Notes: a model not told the origin generated them from the sequence alone. 64,000 nt of DNA from Pseudomonadota bacterium (GCA_023450615.1 JAEXGT010000011.1:27405-91404), one strand, 5' to 3'. Positions 40,308 to 51,186 are shown, counted from the first letter of the stretch. Translations and numbers: made by a program.

Positions 40308-41624
40308 ATGCTCATGCGTTCGGATGACACCATCTTCGCCACCGCCTCCGGCCATGGCCGCGCAGCCGTGTGCATCATCCGCATCAGCGGACCGCAAAGT
40401 CGGACCGTTCTGGAAACGCTCGGCGGGTCCGTGCCGGAGCCTCGCCATGCCGTTGTGCGGATCCTGCGCGAGCCCGAAACCGGCGAACCCCTCGACCAGG
40501 CTCTTGTGCTCTGGATGCCGGGGCCGCGCAGCTTCACCGGAGAGGATCAGGCGGAGCTTCACATCCATGGCGGCCTCGCCACACGCACGGCGGTGCTCAA
40601 GGCCCTCAGTGCCATCCCGCATTGCCGGGCGGCCGAGGCAGGGGAGTTCACTCGCCGCGCCTTCCTCAATGGCCGGATGGATCTCTCTCAGGTCGAAGGC
40701 CTCGCCGACGTCATCGATGCGGAAACGGAGGCCCAGCGCCGCCAGGCCATGCTCCAGTTCGAAGGCCGCCTCGGGAATACCGCGGAGCAATGGCGAGAAG
40801 GCATCCTGCAGGCGCTCGCCTTGCTCGAAGCGAGCCTCGACTTCTCGGATGAGGGCGATGTGCCGGAGGATCTGGAAGCCGACATTCTGCAGCGGCTCGA
40901 TACACTCCAGGCGGAAATCGGGCAGGCCCTGTCGAACCGCAGCGGAGAGCGTCTGCGCGAAGGCTTCACCGTCGTGCTCGCCGGTCCGCCCAATGCCGGC
41001 AAGTCCACGCTCCTGAACGCCCTTGCCCGGAGGGATGTCGCCATCGTCTCGCCCATCGCGGGTACGACCCGCGATGTGATCGAGGTTCATTGCGACCTTG
41101 CCGGATTGCCTGTGGTGATCGTGGACACGGCGGGTCTCAGGGAGAGCGGAGACGTGATCGAGCAGGAGGGCGTCTCCCGCGCCCGCGCCCGCGCCCAGGA
41201 TGCCGACCTCGTTCTCTGGCTCATCCCGCCGGAAGGTGCGGAGACGGAGGCGCCTTCTGCGCGGAACCTTCTGAAGATCGGGACCAAGACAGATTTGAAT
41301 CGGAACCGTCACGATTGCGATCTTGCTATCTCCGCCTCGACGGGGGAGGGGCTGGCCGAACTGATCGCCGCTCTGGAGAAGGAAGCCGAGGCCAGCCTCG
41401 GTCAGGGCGATGCCCTTCTCACCCGTGAACGCCATCGCAAGGCGCTCGAGCGCGCCTATCATTCCCTGGAATCCGGATGCACCCTGTTGGCAACTCATGG
41501 TCCGCTGGAGCTCGCCGCTGAAGAAGTCCGGCTCGCGGCGCGTGCCGTCGGGGAAATTACGGGCCGGGTCGATGTGGAGGATGTGCTGGATCGCCTATTT
41601 TCCAGCTTCTGCATCGGGAAATAA
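40308..41624 (+). CDS. mnmE: tRNA modification GTPase MnmE
   Basis: 438 residues. With MnmG it adds carboxymethylaminomethyl groups to wobble U34. N-terminal tetrahydrofolate-binding domain (DTIFATASGHGRAAVCIIRISG, in part as TASGHGRAAVCIIRISG), helical domain, inserted G domain with GPPNAGKSTLLNAL, TTRDVIEV, VDTAGLRE, and the C-terminal CIGK that ends with the catalytic Cys. The start could also be the ATG two codons later. Followed by a parS-like site and mnmG. Confidence 0.97.
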   Translation: MLMRSDDTIFATASGHGRAAVCIIRISGPQSRTVLETLGGSVPEPRHAVVRILREPETGEPLDQALVLWMPGPRSFTGEDQAELHIHGGLATRTAVLKALSAIPHCRAAEAGEFTRRAFLNGRMDLSQVEGLADVIDAETEAQRRQAMLQFEGRLGNTAEQWREGILQALALLEASLDFSDEGDVPEDLEADILQRLDTLQAEIGQALSNRSGERLREGFTVVLAGPPNAGKSTLLNALARRDVAIVSPIAGTTRDVIEVHCDLAGLPVVIVDTAGLRESGDVIEQEGVSRARARAQDADLVLWLIPPEGAETEAPSARNLLKIGTKTDLNRNRHDCDLAISASTGEGLAELIAALEKEAEASLGQGDALLTRERHRKALERAYHSLESGCTLLATHGPLELAAEEVRLAARAVGEITGRVDVEDVLDRLFSSFCIGK

Positions 41625-41753
41625 GACGCGTAGTAACGATAAGCCGAATCTGTGCGACTCTTCACGAGTCCTGTTCACGAATCGGTTGAATGGTGCTGAA
41701 TCCCTTCTGCATAGCCTGTGTGAATCGTGTGTGTAACCGGTGGGCAGGGCGAA

Positions 41754-41769
41754 TGTTTCACGTGGAACA
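41754..41769 (+). promoter_or_regulatory. parS-like centromere site 1
   Basis: TGTTTCACGTGGAACA, one mismatch from the ParB target TGTTTCACGTGAAACA, in the mnmE-mnmG gap. Confidence 0.85.
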
Positions 41770-41825
41770 TTTTGCCCTTTTGACCTCTTCACCGCGCCGT
41801 CCTAGACCCAGGCATGGAGTTTCCC

Positions 41826-43724
41826 GTGAGTCAGATTTCAGTGCCTGACATATTCGATGTGGTTGTGGTCGGTGGCGGCCATGCCGGTGCCGAGGCGGCC
41901 GCCGCTTCGGCGCGGACAGGGGCGCGCACGGCCCTCGTGACGCACAAGCTCGCCACCGTGGGCGCCATGTCCTGCAACCCGGCCATCGGCGGACTGGGCA
42001 AGGGGCATCTGGTCCGCGAGATCGATGCTCTCGACGGCGTCATGGGCCGAATTGCCGACAAGGCCGGCATTCAGTTCCGTCTTCTGAACCGTCGTAAAGG
42101 CCCAGCCGTGCGCGGGCCGCGTACCCAGGCCGACCGCAAGCTTTATGCCCGGGCCATGCAGGCGGAGTTGCTGGCCACCGACAATCTCACCTTCGTGGAA
42201 GGGGAGGCGGATGACCTGATCGTGCAGGATGGCTGGGTGACGGGTCTTCTCCTGGCCGATGGCCGGATTCTCAGGACCGGTGCAGTGGTCATCACCACAG
42301 GCACCTTCCTGTCTGGCCTCATCCATATCGGCGAAAAGAAGATTCCCGCAGGCCGGATGGGCGAGCGCCCGTCCCTCGGGCTTCCGAAGACATTCGCGCG
42401 GCTTGGCTTCACTCTCGGTCGCCTCAAGACCGGAACGCCGCCGCGCCTCGATGGGCGGACCATCGATTGGGCGGGAATCGACAAGCAGGCCGCTGATGAC
42501 GACCCGGTGCCGCTCTCGCTGCTGACGGACAGGATCACCACTCCCCAGATCGAATGCGGCATCACCCGTACGACATCCAAGGTGCATGAACTGATCCGGG
42601 GCAACCTGCACCGGTCTGCCATGTATTCCGGCGACATTCAGGGCACTGGCCCGCGCTATTGCCCCTCCATCGAGGACAAGGTGGTGCGTTTCGGTGACCG
42701 GGATGGGCACCAGATCTTTCTGGAGCCGGAAGGTCTCGACGATTTCACCGTCTATCCCAATGGCATTTCGACCTCCCTGCCGGAGGACGTGCAGCTGGAA
42801 TTCCTCAAGCACATTCCAGGCCTTGAGAAGGTGCGGATGATCCAGCCCGCCTATGCCATCGAGTATGATTACGTGGACCCGCGCAACCTGACCGCTGGGC
42901 TTGAGACCAAAGCCGTCAAGGGCCTGTTTCTGGCGGGTCAGATCAACGGCACGACCGGCTATGAAGAGGCGGGCGCCCAGGGGCTCGTGGCCGGAATCAA
43001 TGCCGCCCGCCGTGCTGCCGGTCAGGAGAGCGTGGTTTTCGACCGGGCCGAATCCTATATCGGCGTGCTCATCGACGACCTGATTACCCGGGGTGTGAGC
43101 GAGCCCTACCGTATGTTCACCTCCCGCTCGGAATACCGCCTGAGCCTGCGCATCGACAATGTGGATGAGCGCCTGACGGGGAAGGGGCTGGAGATCGGCT
43201 GCGTCGGCTCAAGGCGCGAGGCTCATTTCCGCCGTTCGCAAGCTGAGATGCGCTCCATACGTGAGAAGCTCCAGAGCCTCAGCCTGACGCCTCAGGAAGC
43301 CTCCAGGCATGGCCTGAGCTTGAATCAGGATGGCGTTCGCCGCAGCGCCTATCAGCTCCTGTCCTATCCCACTATTGGCTGGAATGAGCTTACAAAGGCT
43401 TGGCCGGAGCTCTCCGCGGTAAGCCCCCAGGTGCAGGAGCGGCTTGAGACCGACGCCACCTACGCCGTTTACCTGGACCGTCAGCAAGCCGATATTGCCG
43501 CTTACCGCCGGGATGAGGGAATCGTCCTGGAGGAGGGCCTCGATTTTCAGGACCTTCCCGGCCTGTCCAACGAGATCAAGGCCAAGCTCGATCTGGTTCG
43601 CCCCAAGACGCTTGGGCAGGCGGCTCGTATCGAGGGGATCACCCCAGCGGCTCTGACCCTGCTGGCGGCCCATGCCAAGAAATCGTCCGCCCGTGTTTCG
43701 CGTCCCATGGCGGTGGGCCAATGA
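41826..43724 (+). CDS. mnmG: tRNA uridine-5-carboxymethylaminomethyl synthesis enzyme MnmG
   Basis: About 632 residues. FAD-dependent partner of MnmE. The GTG at 41826 has GGAG seven bases before it; the ATG at 41814 is the alternative and adds four residues. FAD-binding [17 protein letters not shown] at the N-terminus, [24 protein letters not shown] (in part as [18 protein letters not shown]), and the [20 protein letters not shown] motif. The stop overlaps the rsmG start. Confidence 0.97.
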   Translation: MSQISVPDIFDVVVVGGGHAGAEAAAASARTGARTALVTHKLATVGAMSCNPAIGGLGKGHLVREIDALDGVMGRIADKAGIQFRLLNRRKGPAVRGPRTQADRKLYARAMQAELLATDNLTFVEGEADDLIVQDGWVTGLLLADGRILRTGAVVITTGTFLSGLIHIGEKKIPAGRMGERPSLGLPKTFARLGFTLGRLKTGTPPRLDGRTIDWAGIDKQAADDDPVPLSLLTDRITTPQIECGITRTTSKVHELIRGNLHRSAMYSGDIQGTGPRYCPSIEDKVVRFGDRDGHQIFLEPEGLDDFTVYPNGISTSLPEDVQLEFLKHIPGLEKVRMIQPAYAIEYDYVDPRNLTAGLETKAVKGLFLAGQINGTTGYEEAGAQGLVAGINAARRAAGQESVVFDRAESYIGVLIDDLITRGVSEPYRMFTSRSEYRLSLRIDNVDERLTGKGLEIGCVGSRREAHFRRSQAEMRSIREKLQSLSLTPQEASRHGLSLNQDGVRRSAYQLLSYPTIGWNELTKAWPELSAVSPQVQERLETDATYAVYLDRQQADIAAYRRDEGIVLEEGLDFQDLPGLSNEIKAKLDLVRPKTLGQAARIEGITPAALTLLAAHAKKSSARVSRPMAVGQ

Positions 43725-44341
43725 ATTCCGGTACATCCTTCCAGATGAATGTTTCACGTGAAACGCAAGGTAAGCTTGAGCTTCTGGAGCGTGAGCTTCG
43801 CCGCTGGCAGGCGATCAAGAACCTTGTCGGACCTGCCACGCTCGACCAGATCTGGGATCGCCACATCGTCGATTCCCTCCAGCTCCTCGACCTCGCTCCC
43901 GATGCCAAGACCTGGGTCGATCTCGGCTCCGGTGCCGGGTTTCCGGGTCTGGTCCTCGCTATCGCCGGGCAGGAGAGGGGCCTGAAGGTCCATCTGGTTG
44001 AAAGCAATTCCCGGAAATGTTCCTTCCTGCGCCATGTGGCGCGCCTGACGGACTCTGCCGTTACGGTGCATCCTGCGCGGCTCGAAACCGTCATTCCTCA
44101 ATTTGTGGGCAAGGCAGATGTGGTTTCCGCAAGGGCGCTCGCCTCATTAACCCAGTTGCTGGAATGGACTGAGCCCATGTTGAAAGCGGGGACAACCGGC
44201 CTGTTTCCCAAGGGTCGGGACGCCGAGTCCGAATTGACCGAGGCCCGGAAAAGGTGGACATTCGAGGCAGATATCCTGCCGAGCTGCACCGATTCTGACG
44301 CCAGGATTCTTCGCATAACCTCCATCGAGAGCCAATCATGA
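43721..44341 (+). CDS. rsmG: 16S rRNA (guanine527-N7)-methyltransferase RsmG
   Basis: 206 residues. SAM-dependent; mutants in other species gain low-level streptomycin resistance. ATG overlaps the mnmG stop. [22 protein letters not shown], then SAM-binding [17 protein letters not shown] and [16 protein letters not shown] are hallmarks. The codons for residues 10-15 (NVSRET) are also a parS-like site. The tail overlaps parA. Confidence 0.96.
   Translation: MNSGTSFQMNVSRETQGKLELLERELRRWQAIKNLVGPATLDQIWDRHIVDSLQLLDLAPDAKTWVDLGSGAGFPGLVLAIAGQERGLKVHLVESNSRKCSFLRHVARLTDSAVTVHPARLETVIPQFVGKADVVSARALASLTQLLEWTEPMLKAGTTGLFPKGRDAESELTEARKRWTFEADILPSCTDSDARILRITSIESQS
43750..43765 (+). promoter_or_regulatory. 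parS-like centromere site 2, inside rsmG
   Basis: TGTTTCACGTGAAACG, one mismatch from TGTTTCACGTGAAACA, fully inside the rsmG reading frame. Confidence 0.88.
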
Positions 44342-45177
44342 TGACCGACCACAGCGAATCTGACGCTGGAGCGCGTGGCGCCAAGCCGCGCATTCTCGTG
44401 CTCGCCAACCAGAAGGGCGGCGTCGGCAAGACGACCACGGCCATCAATCTCGGCACGGCACTGGCCGCCATCGGCGAGAAGGTGCTGATTGTCGATCTCG
44501 ATCCGCAGGGCAATGCCTCGACGGGGCTCGGCATCGACCGGAAGAGCCGCCAGGTCTCGACCTATCATGTGCTGGCCGGCGAAGCCTCGCTGGAGGAGAG
44601 CATTACCGAGACGGTGGTGCCCGGCCTCTACGTGGCGCCCTCGACTCTCGACCTGCTCGGCATCGAATTGGAGATCGCGAGCGAGCGCGACCGCGCTCAC
44701 CGGCTCCGCTCGGCGATTCGGGGTTTGGCGACCTCCGAGGTAAGTGAACCATTTACCTATGTTTTGATCGATTGCCCGCCTTCGCTGAATCTTCTGACCA
44801 TCAATGCCTTAACGGCTGCTGACGCAGTTCTCGTGCCTCTCCAATGCGAATTTTTTGCTCTGGAAGGCCTCAGCCAGCTGCTCAAGACGGTGGAACAGGT
44901 CCGTTCGGCGCTGAATCCGGAACTGACCATTCATGGTGTCGTGCTCACCATGTTCGACCCCCGCAACAACCTGTCGGGTCAGGTCGTGGCCGATGTGCGC
45001 GAGTTCATGGGCGACAAAGTCTACGAGACCATGATCCCGAGAAACGTGCGCGTCTCCGAAGCACCCTCTCACGGCAAGCCGGTGCTGCTTTACGACATCA
45101 AATGCACCGGCTCTCAGGCCTATCTCCGTTTGGCATCCGAAATCATTCAGCGTGAACGCGCTCTGCGCGCCGCATAA
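44338..45177 (+). CDS. parA: Chromosome partitioning ATPase ParA
   Basis: 279 residues. Walker-type ParA: deviant Walker A LANQKGGVGKTTTAINLG with both Lys, VDLDPQGNASTGLGID, and DCPPSLNLLTINAL. No N-terminal HTH, so it is the chromosomal type. The start overlaps the rsmG stop. With ParB and parS it separates newly copied origins, and the nearby putative oriC fits. Confidence 0.97.
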   Translation: MMTDHSESDAGARGAKPRILVLANQKGGVGKTTTAINLGTALAAIGEKVLIVDLDPQGNASTGLGIDRKSRQVSTYHVLAGEASLEESITETVVPGLYVAPSTLDLLGIELEIASERDRAHRLRSAIRGLATSEVSEPFTYVLIDCPPSLNLLTINALTAADAVLVPLQCEFFALEGLSQLLKTVEQVRSALNPELTIHGVVLTMFDPRNNLSGQVVADVREFMGDKVYETMIPRNVRVSEAPSHGKPVLLYDIKCTGSQAYLRLASEIIQRERALRAA

Positions 45178-45195
45178 CAAAGTTAGAGACAGACA

Positions 45196-46080
45196 ATGGC
45201 AAAAGAAGCGAAGTCGCTCGGCCGGGGCTTGGCCGCATTGATTGGTGAAGTCGGCGCCGAAATCGGCACCATGCAGAGCAGCAACAAGGGCGGGCAGAAG
45301 AAGGTGCCTGTCGAGTTTCTCGTCCCGAACCCGCGCAATCCGCGCAAGGTGTTCGAGGACGCCGAGCTTCAGGAGCTGACCCAATCCATCAAGGATCGCG
45401 GCATCATTCAGCCCATCGTCGTCCGGCCCGTGCCGAACAAAATGGATTCCTATGAGATCGTCGCCGGCGAACGCCGCTGGCGCGCATCGCAGAAGGCGGG
45501 CCTGCACGAAGTGCCGGTGGTCATCGTCAATATCGACGACAAGACCTCGCTCGAATACGCGATCCTCGAAAACGTCCAGCGCGCGGACCTCAATCCGATC
45601 GAGGAAGCGGAAGGCTATGCGCGGCTGATGGCCGAGTTCTCCTATACCCAGGAGAATCTCTCAAAGATCATCGGCAAGAGCCGCAGCCACATCGCCAACA
45701 TGATGCGCCTGACTGATCTGCCCGATCCGGTCCGGAAGCTGCTGGTCGATCGCAAGCTCTCCGCCGGTCACGGCCGCGCCTTGCTTGCGGTCAAGGATCC
45801 CGTCGCGGTCGCCAAGCAGGTGCTCGACCAGGGCATGAGCGTGCGTCAGGTCGAGGCCATAGCGCAGAGCGAGAGCGCCGAGCCGTCTAAGCTCGAGACG
45901 AAATCGGCCGTGAAGCCGAAGGTCGACAAGGATCCGGACACCCGCGCGCTGGAGCGTGTGCTCCAGGACGTCCTCGGCCTCACCGTTTCCATCGACCACA
46001 AGGGCAATGGCGGGGAATTGCGTATCCGCTACAAGACCTTGGAACAGCTCGACGGATTGTGCCGCCGGTTGAATCCGTAA
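45196..46080 (+). CDS. parB: Chromosome partitioning protein ParB
   Basis: 294 residues. CTP-dependent clamp that loads at parS. N-terminal ParA-interaction helix KSLGRGLAALIGEV, CTPase motifs VEFLVPNPRNPRKVF and VAGERRWRASQKAGL, NPIEEAEGYARLM, the HTH YTQENLSKIIGKSRSHIANMMRL, and a C-terminal dimer domain. 18 bases after parA. Confidence 0.97.
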   Translation: MAKEAKSLGRGLAALIGEVGAEIGTMQSSNKGGQKKVPVEFLVPNPRNPRKVFEDAELQELTQSIKDRGIIQPIVVRPVPNKMDSYEIVAGERRWRASQKAGLHEVPVVIVNIDDKTSLEYAILENVQRADLNPIEEAEGYARLMAEFSYTQENLSKIIGKSRSHIANMMRLTDLPDPVRKLLVDRKLSAGHGRALLAVKDPVAVAKQVLDQGMSVRQVEAIAQSESAEPSKLETKSAVKPKVDKDPDTRALERVLQDVLGLTVSIDHKGNGGELRIRYKTLEQLDGLCRRLNP

Positions 46081-46109
46081 GGCGAGCCTAAACGGCCGGG
46101 CTCGGGAAA

Positions 46110-46679
46110 ATGTCCGTGGGACGTTTGATCATTCCCGTCACGGAGCGTTGGAATGAAGGCGAGCGCGATTGGTCTTTCGTCAAGGATCCACGGCAGGATA
46201 TTGCTGATTGGGAGCGCAGGACAGGTCATGTCCTGCCCGATGGCTATCGCCGTTTCATGCTCGCGTTCAATGGCGGGCGCGTTTATCCGCGCCTCTTCCG
46301 TTATACTGTGCCGCTTGAGCGATACCCGTCCACGGAGCCCGTCACTTTCGTCGATCCGTTCCATTCTTGGGACTGGGTCGAAAAGTATTGGCACGGAGAA
46401 ATTTATCGCAGGGGCACGCCGCCAGACATGGTTTTCATCGGCTGCGATCCGGGCGGGCTGCAGATCCTGATGTCGTTACGCCCGGAAGACCATGGACATA
46501 TCTTCTGCTGGGTGCACAGCACGAATATCTGGGGCACCGAAGGCAATGACAGTCTTTGGCATCAAGCCAATTCCTTCGAGGATTTTCTCAACTCTCTTTA
46601 TGACGAAGCCGATGCATCCGGTTTCGAGAGGTGGCGCACGCCGCTGTATCGGAAGCTGGCAAGGCCGCTCGTTTTCTAA
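46110..46679 (+). CDS. SMI1/KNR4-family protein
   Basis: 189 residues, no membrane segment. The SUKH-type core is visible: DIADWERRTGHVLPDGYRRFMLAFNGGRVYP (in part as WERRTGHVLPDGYRRFMLAF) and FIGCDPGGLQILMSLRPEDHG, then a Trp-rich strand. SUKH proteins are often immunity proteins of contact-dependent or polymorphic toxins. No toxin gene is visible nearby. The TAA stop lies in the edge of the repeat at 46676, and the gene lies between parB and that repeat, so it may be an acquired orphan. Confidence 0.8.
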   Translation: MSVGRLIIPVTERWNEGERDWSFVKDPRQDIADWERRTGHVLPDGYRRFMLAFNGGRVYPRLFRYTVPLERYPSTEPVTFVDPFHSWDWVEKYWHGEIYRRGTPPDMVFIGCDPGGLQILMSLRPEDHGHIFCWVHSTNIWGTEGNDSLWHQANSFEDFLNSLYDEADASGFERWRTPLYRKLARPLVF

Positions 46680-46782
46680 AGCATCGGACGTGAAATCGAA
46701 CTCACGTCTACGGCTTTAAGCTTTTGGTTTGGCGCATCTTTTCACGCAAAACCGGTGCCCACTTTTGCGTTCGATGCTCTAA
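46676..46782 (+). repeat. 107-bp CTA-ended inverted-repeat element, copy 3
   Basis: Same orientation as copy 2. Left end CTAAAGCATCG contains the stop of the SMI1 gene; right end CGATGCTCTAA. Both inner hairpins present. Confidence 0.88.
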
Positions 46783-46796
46783 ACTCTGAGAATTGA

Positions 46797-47819
46797 CTAC
46801 CGCCGCGCCATGCGCGCGAGGTCGAGCAGGGTCTTGGCTGCAATCGTGTCGTCCAGGTTCGACATGCGGCGGGTGTCGAGAAGGCTTGCCTGGATCAGCG
46901 CGATGGCCCGTTTCAGCGTCTCGCTCGTCCAACGCTGAAGGTGGCGCTCGACCAGGGGTTTTCTGCGGAAATGCAGGCTGCGCATGGTTTCCATCACCGT
47001 CGGGATGGGACGGCCTTCTTCCACGGTGAGGCGCGCGGTGAGCAGCATCAGGGCATGGCGGAGCGCCGCGCCGAGCAGCACGGAGGCATGGACGCCCTCA
47101 GCCGCGAGACGCCGTGACCCGATTTCGAGATTTGTGCCATCTCCCCCGAAAGCGGCGTCGACCACTGCATCCATTGCAAGGCTCGACACGTCGCTCATGA
47201 TCGCATCGACATCCTCGAGCGTGATCTCGCGCTGCCCATGCGCATAGAGCATGAGCTTGGAGAGTTCGCCGCGGGTCGCCAGACGGTCACCGCCGAGGCT
47301 CGCGATGAGAGCCGTGCGGGCATCGCGGGTGATCGAAAAGCCGTTGCTTTTCAAGGTGTCATCCACGACCGCGCCGAGATCGCGGCCCGTATCCGCATAG
47401 CAGGGCAGGGCGAGAGCATTCTGGGACCGCTCACAAAGGGTACGTAGGGGCGAGGATTTCGGGAGATCGCCGCCTTCGATGACGATCACAGTGTCCGCCA
47501 GTTTGCTTTTCAGCACCGCATCGACGGCGGGCGCGATGTTGCGGGAGGTGGATTTCACCCAGATCGCGCGCTTGCCGCCGAACAGGCCCATGGTACCGGC
47601 TTCATCCGCGAGGCGCGCGGGATCGGAAGCGATGTCGTCGCCATCGATGCGGATGAGCTGGAAGGGGTCGGAGGCATCGTCCACCGAGCGCTCCGCGATC
47701 ACGCGGGCGCGCTCGTTGATGAGGCCCATATCGGGGCCATAGAACAGGTAGACGCTGATGCGCGGATCGACGGGACGCCGCAGCACCCCATCCACATCCC
47801 CGGCCTTGACGGCGACCAT
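46797..47819 (-). CDS. holA: DNA polymerase III delta subunit
   Basis: 340 residues. Clamp-loader subunit that opens the beta ring. ISVYLFYGPDMGLINERARVIAERS, RIDGDDIASDPARLADEAGTMGLFG (in part as LADEAGTMGLFGGKRAIWV), and the helical C-terminal collar domain are as expected. Third gene of the leuS-lptE-holA unit. Confidence 0.93.
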   Translation of the reverse strand: MVAVKAGDVDGVLRRPVDPRISVYLFYGPDMGLINERARVIAERSVDDASDPFQLIRIDGDDIASDPARLADEAGTMGLFGGKRAIWVKSTSRNIAPAVDAVLKSKLADTVIVIEGGDLPKSSPLRTLCERSQNALALPCYADTGRDLGAVVDDTLKSNGFSITRDARTALIASLGGDRLATRGELSKLMLYAHGQREITLEDVDAIMSDVSSLAMDAVVDAAFGGDGTNLEIGSRRLAAEGVHASVLLGAALRHALMLLTARLTVEEGRPIPTVMETMRSLHFRRKPLVERHLQRWTSETLKRAIALIQASLLDTRRMSNLDDTIAAKTLLDLARMARR

Positions 47820-47914
47820 GTCAAGACATCTCCCTTGACGAAGAGAAAACCTCTAAGTCATTGAAAAGCCACGTCTTTATGCGCAAGACCGGACCCACTT
47901 CCGCGGAAGCCGCC

Positions 47915-48451
47915 TCAGCTGCCGGCGGAGAGCGTCGCAGCCAGACGGGTTTTCACCTGATCCACCAGGATCTTGGCAAGCCTGATCTCCGCGTCGCGCT
48001 GGGCGCGCACGGTAGCGAATCGCTGCTGATAGCGGTCGTAGCTGGCCGAGTTCGTAGCTGTCCCTTGCGTGTAGACCGTCTTTCCATCGAGGCTCGTCAG
48101 CGTGTAGTTGAGCGTGCCGGTGACGATGGCGGCGCTCGCGCGTCCGGTCTCGGTATCGACGATGGGGGTCGACAGCGATCTGGACAGCGAGATCTGCAGC
48201 ACATAGCGCTTAGGGGTCTCGGCGCCCGAGCCGTTGAGCGCAAAGATCAGGTCGCTGCGCACATAATGGCCCATCACCGCCAGATGATCCGGCCACTGCA
48301 CTTCGGGAACGTCGATCGAAGCCAGAACCGACTGGAGCGATTCGCCCGAGGCCGTGGGGCCGTAGAGCGGCTTGAAGCAGGCGGTCATGCCAAGGGAGAG
48401 GCCCGCCACGACAGTCAGGCGGATCAGGCTCTTGAAATTAAACGACGACAT
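47915..48451 (-). CDS. lptE: LPS-assembly lipoprotein LptE
   Basis: 178 residues. Lipoprotein signal with lipobox LGMTAC (Cys at about residue 25), followed by [14 protein letters not shown], which is typical of alphaproteobacterial LptE. It plugs the LptD barrel at the outer membrane. Overlaps the leuS 3' end by 14 bases. Confidence 0.92.
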   Translation of the reverse strand: MSSFNFKSLIRLTVVAGLSLGMTACFKPLYGPTASGESLQSVLASIDVPEVQWPDHLAVMGHYVRSDLIFALNGSGAETPKRYVLQISLSRSLSTPIVDTETGRASAAIVTGTLNYTLTSLDGKTVYTQGTATNSASYDRYQQRFATVRAQRDAEIRLAKILVDQVKTRLAATLSAGS

Positions 48452-51059
48452 TCACGATCCTCTGGGGGACGACAATGATCTTACGGACAGGCTTCCCTTC
48501 CATAGCCTTTTGCACGCCGTCTAGCGAGAGCACAGCCGCCTCGATCGTGGCCTGATCCGCGTCGCGGGCCACGGTGACGTCGGCGCGCTTCTTGCCGTTG
48601 ACCTGCACGGGCATGGTGACCGTATCCTCGACCAGGAGCGAGCGGTCGAGCACGGGCCAGGCCGTATCGGTCACGAGGCCGGGCTGGCCCAGCGATTCCC
48701 AGCATTCCTCCGCCAGATGCGGCATCATGGGGGCGAGCAGCTGCACGAAGATGCGGCCTGCCTCCACGAAGGCGGCGGAGAGGCCGGGCTCGTCGGCATT
48801 CTTGGCCTGATTCGCCAGATCCTGCAGCGAGTTGGCGAGCTCGTAGAGATGCGCTACGCAACGGTTGAAGCGCAGGCGCTCCACATCGTCTTCCACGGCG
48901 GCGAGCGCCTTGTGCGCGGCCTTGCGCACGGCCAGGCCGATGGGGCCGTCGGAAGTCGCGCCGCTGCCGCCGTTCAGGCGCTCGGCGATCTCGCCGATGA
49001 GACGCCACACGCGCTGCACGAAGCGGCCCGCACCCTGCACGCCTTCCTCGGTCCAGATCACGTCGCGCTCGGGCGGCGAGTCGGAGAGCATGAACCAGCG
49101 GGCCGTGTCGGCGCCGTAGGATGCGATGATCTCGTCCGGATCGACCGTGTTCTTCTTCGACTTCGACATCTTCTCGATGGAGCCGATCTCGATGGGGGCG
49201 CCGGTCTCCACATGGAAGCCCTTGCGGGTATTGCCCTGCACCTCGAAGCGCACGTCGGAGGGCAGAACCCAGCCGCCCTTGGCGTCCTTATAGGTCTCGT
49301 GCACCACCATGCCTTGCGTGAACAGGCCCGCGAAGGGCTCGTCCAATCCGGCATGTCCCGTCTTCTTCATCGCGCGGGTGAAGAAGCGCGAATAGAGCAG
49401 GTGCAGGATCGCGTGCTCGATGCCGCCGATATACTGATCCACCGGCAGCCAGGAATCGACGGTCGCGCGGTCGGTCGGCTTGTCGGTGAGGGTCGGGTCG
49501 GTGAAGCGGGCGAAGTACCAGGACGAATCCACGAAGGTGTCCATGGTGTCCGTCTCGCGACGGGCAGGCTTGCCGCAATGCGGGCAGTTCACGTGCTTCC
49601 AGGTGGGATGGCGGTCGAGCGGGTTGCCCGGCACGTCGAAGGACACGTCCTCCGGCAGCACCACGGGCAGCTGGTCCTTCGGCACCGGCACCACGCCGCA
49701 ATCGTCGCAATGGATGATCGGGATCGGGCAGCCCCAATAGCGCTGGCGCGAGATGCCCCAGTCGCGCAGGCGGAAATTCACCTTGCGTTCGGCCACCGGA
49801 CGGTTGTTGCGCGTCTCGGATTCGAGGCGCTTGGCCACTTCTTCCTTGGCCTCGGCGATGGTCATGCCGTCGAGGAAGCGGGAATTGATCATCCGGCCTT
49901 CGCCGTCATAGGCGGTGTCGGTGATCACGAAGGAGGCCGCGTCCTGATCGGGCGGGCACACGACGGGAGTGTTGCCGAGGCCGTATTTGTTGACGAAGTC
50001 CAGGTCGCGTTGGTCATGCGCCGGGCAGCCGAAGATCGCGCCGGTGCCGTATTCCATCAGGATGAAGTTCGCCACATAGACGGGGATCGTCCAGTTCGGG
50101 TCGAAGGGGTGCACGGCGCGCACGCCCGTATCGAATCCGAGCTTTTCCGCCTTGTCGATGGCCTCCTGCGCCGTGCCGACGCGCTTGGCTTCCTCGATGA
50201 AGGCAGCCAGTTCCGGGTTCTTCGCGGCAGCGGCCTTCGCCAGCGGATGATCGGGCGCAACCGCCATGAATTTCGCGCCGAACAGGGTATCGGGGCGCGT
50301 GGTGTAGATCTCGAGTTCGGTCTCGCCGTTGGGAGCGGTCTCGGGCTTCAGCGCGAAGCGCACCAGCAGGCCTTCCGAGCGGCCGATCCAGTTGCGCTGC
50401 ATCAGGCGCACTTTCTCGGGCCAGCGGTCGAGGGTGTCGAGCTTCTCGTCCAGATCCTGCGCGTAATCGGTGATTTTCAGGAACCACTGGGTCAGCTCGC
50501 GCTGCTCCACCAGCGCGCCGGAGCGCCAGCCGCGGCCGTCGATCACCTGCTCGTTGGCGAGCACGGTGTGGTCCACCGGGTCCCAGTTCACCTTGGCGGT
50601 CTTGCGGTCCACCAGGCCCTTTTCCAGGAAGTCGAGGAACATGCGCTGCTGGTGCTTGTAATAGCTCGGATCGCAGGTCGCGATCTCGCGGCTCCAGTCG
50701 ATGGAGAGGCCCATGCTCTGGAGCTGGGCGCGCATGGTCGCGATATTGGCATAGGTCCATTCCTTCGGGTGGACCTTGTTCTGCATGGCGGCGTTCTCCG
50801 CCGGCATGCCGAAGGCGTCCCAGCCCATCGGATGGAGCACGTTGAAGCCCCGGGCCCGCTTGTAGCGCGCCACCACGTCGCCCATGGTGTAGTTGCGCAC
50901 GTGACCCATATGGATGCGCCCGGACGGATAGGGGAACATCTCAAGCACGTAGTATTTCGGACGCGGGTCGTCGTTGTTGGTCTTGAACAGGTTGCGGTCG
51001 TTCCAGACCTTCCGCCATTTCAGCTCGGCTTCCTTGGCGTTGTAGCGCTCGGGCCTCAT
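48438..51059 (-). CDS. leuS: Leucyl-tRNA synthetase
   Basis: 873 residues. Class I synthetase. Start [19 protein letters not shown] (51059); the longer frame upstream is not conserved-looking. HIGH variant [19 protein letters not shown], editing domain with the [20 protein letters not shown] motif, [15 protein letters not shown], and [12 protein letters not shown]. Normal length. First gene of the leuS-lptE-holA unit, divergent from the YggS gene. Confidence 0.97.
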   Translation of the reverse strand: MRPERYNAKEAELKWRKVWNDRNLFKTNNDDPRPKYYVLEMFPYPSGRIHMGHVRNYTMGDVVARYKRARGFNVLHPMGWDAFGMPAENAAMQNKVHPKEWTYANIATMRAQLQSMGLSIDWSREIATCDPSYYKHQQRMFLDFLEKGLVDRKTAKVNWDPVDHTVLANEQVIDGRGWRSGALVEQRELTQWFLKITDYAQDLDEKLDTLDRWPEKVRLMQRNWIGRSEGLLVRFALKPETAPNGETELEIYTTRPDTLFGAKFMAVAPDHPLAKAAAAKNPELAAFIEEAKRVGTAQEAIDKAEKLGFDTGVRAVHPFDPNWTIPVYVANFILMEYGTGAIFGCPAHDQRDLDFVNKYGLGNTPVVCPPDQDAASFVITDTAYDGEGRMINSRFLDGMTIAEAKEEVAKRLESETRNNRPVAERKVNFRLRDWGISRQRYWGCPIPIIHCDDCGVVPVPKDQLPVVLPEDVSFDVPGNPLDRHPTWKHVNCPHCGKPARRETDTMDTFVDSSWYFARFTDPTLTDKPTDRATVDSWLPVDQYIGGIEHAILHLLYSRFFTRAMKKTGHAGLDEPFAGLFTQGMVVHETYKDAKGGWVLPSDVRFEVQGNTRKGFHVETGAPIEIGSIEKMSKSKKNTVDPDEIIASYGADTARWFMLSDSPPERDVIWTEEGVQGAGRFVQRVWRLIGEIAERLNGGSGATSDGPIGLAVRKAAHKALAAVEDDVERLRFNRCVAHLYELANSLQDLANQAKNADEPGLSAAFVEAGRIFVQLLAPMMPHLAEECWESLGQPGLVTDTAWPVLDRSLLVEDTVTMPVQVNGKKRADVTVARDADQATIEAAVLSLDGVQKAMEGKPVRKIIVVPQRIVNVVV

Positions 51060-51186
51060 TTTCTTCAGCACATCCGTCGTTTGGGGATTCAAGCGGCTTG
51101 CGCCGCCACGTTGCGGCGGACTAGGACACAGCTCTCCCGCGCGGTCAACGGTTTCGCGTGACGGAAAACGGCTTTGAGAGGGTCCC

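Noticed and set aside
38297..40327. 676-residue open frame antisense to the DUF255 gene
   Set aside because: Same artefact; the DUF255 gene has clear motifs.
47855..47910. Possible fifth copy of the CTA-ended repeat upstream of holA
   Set aside because: Only a loose similarity (GCGCAAGACCGGACCCACTT against ACGCAAAACCGGTGCCCACT), with no terminal repeats; may be a decayed or different repeat.
48717..51161. 814-residue open frame antisense to leuS
   Set aside because: Mirror of the leuS codon pattern in a high-GC gene; no recognisable motif.
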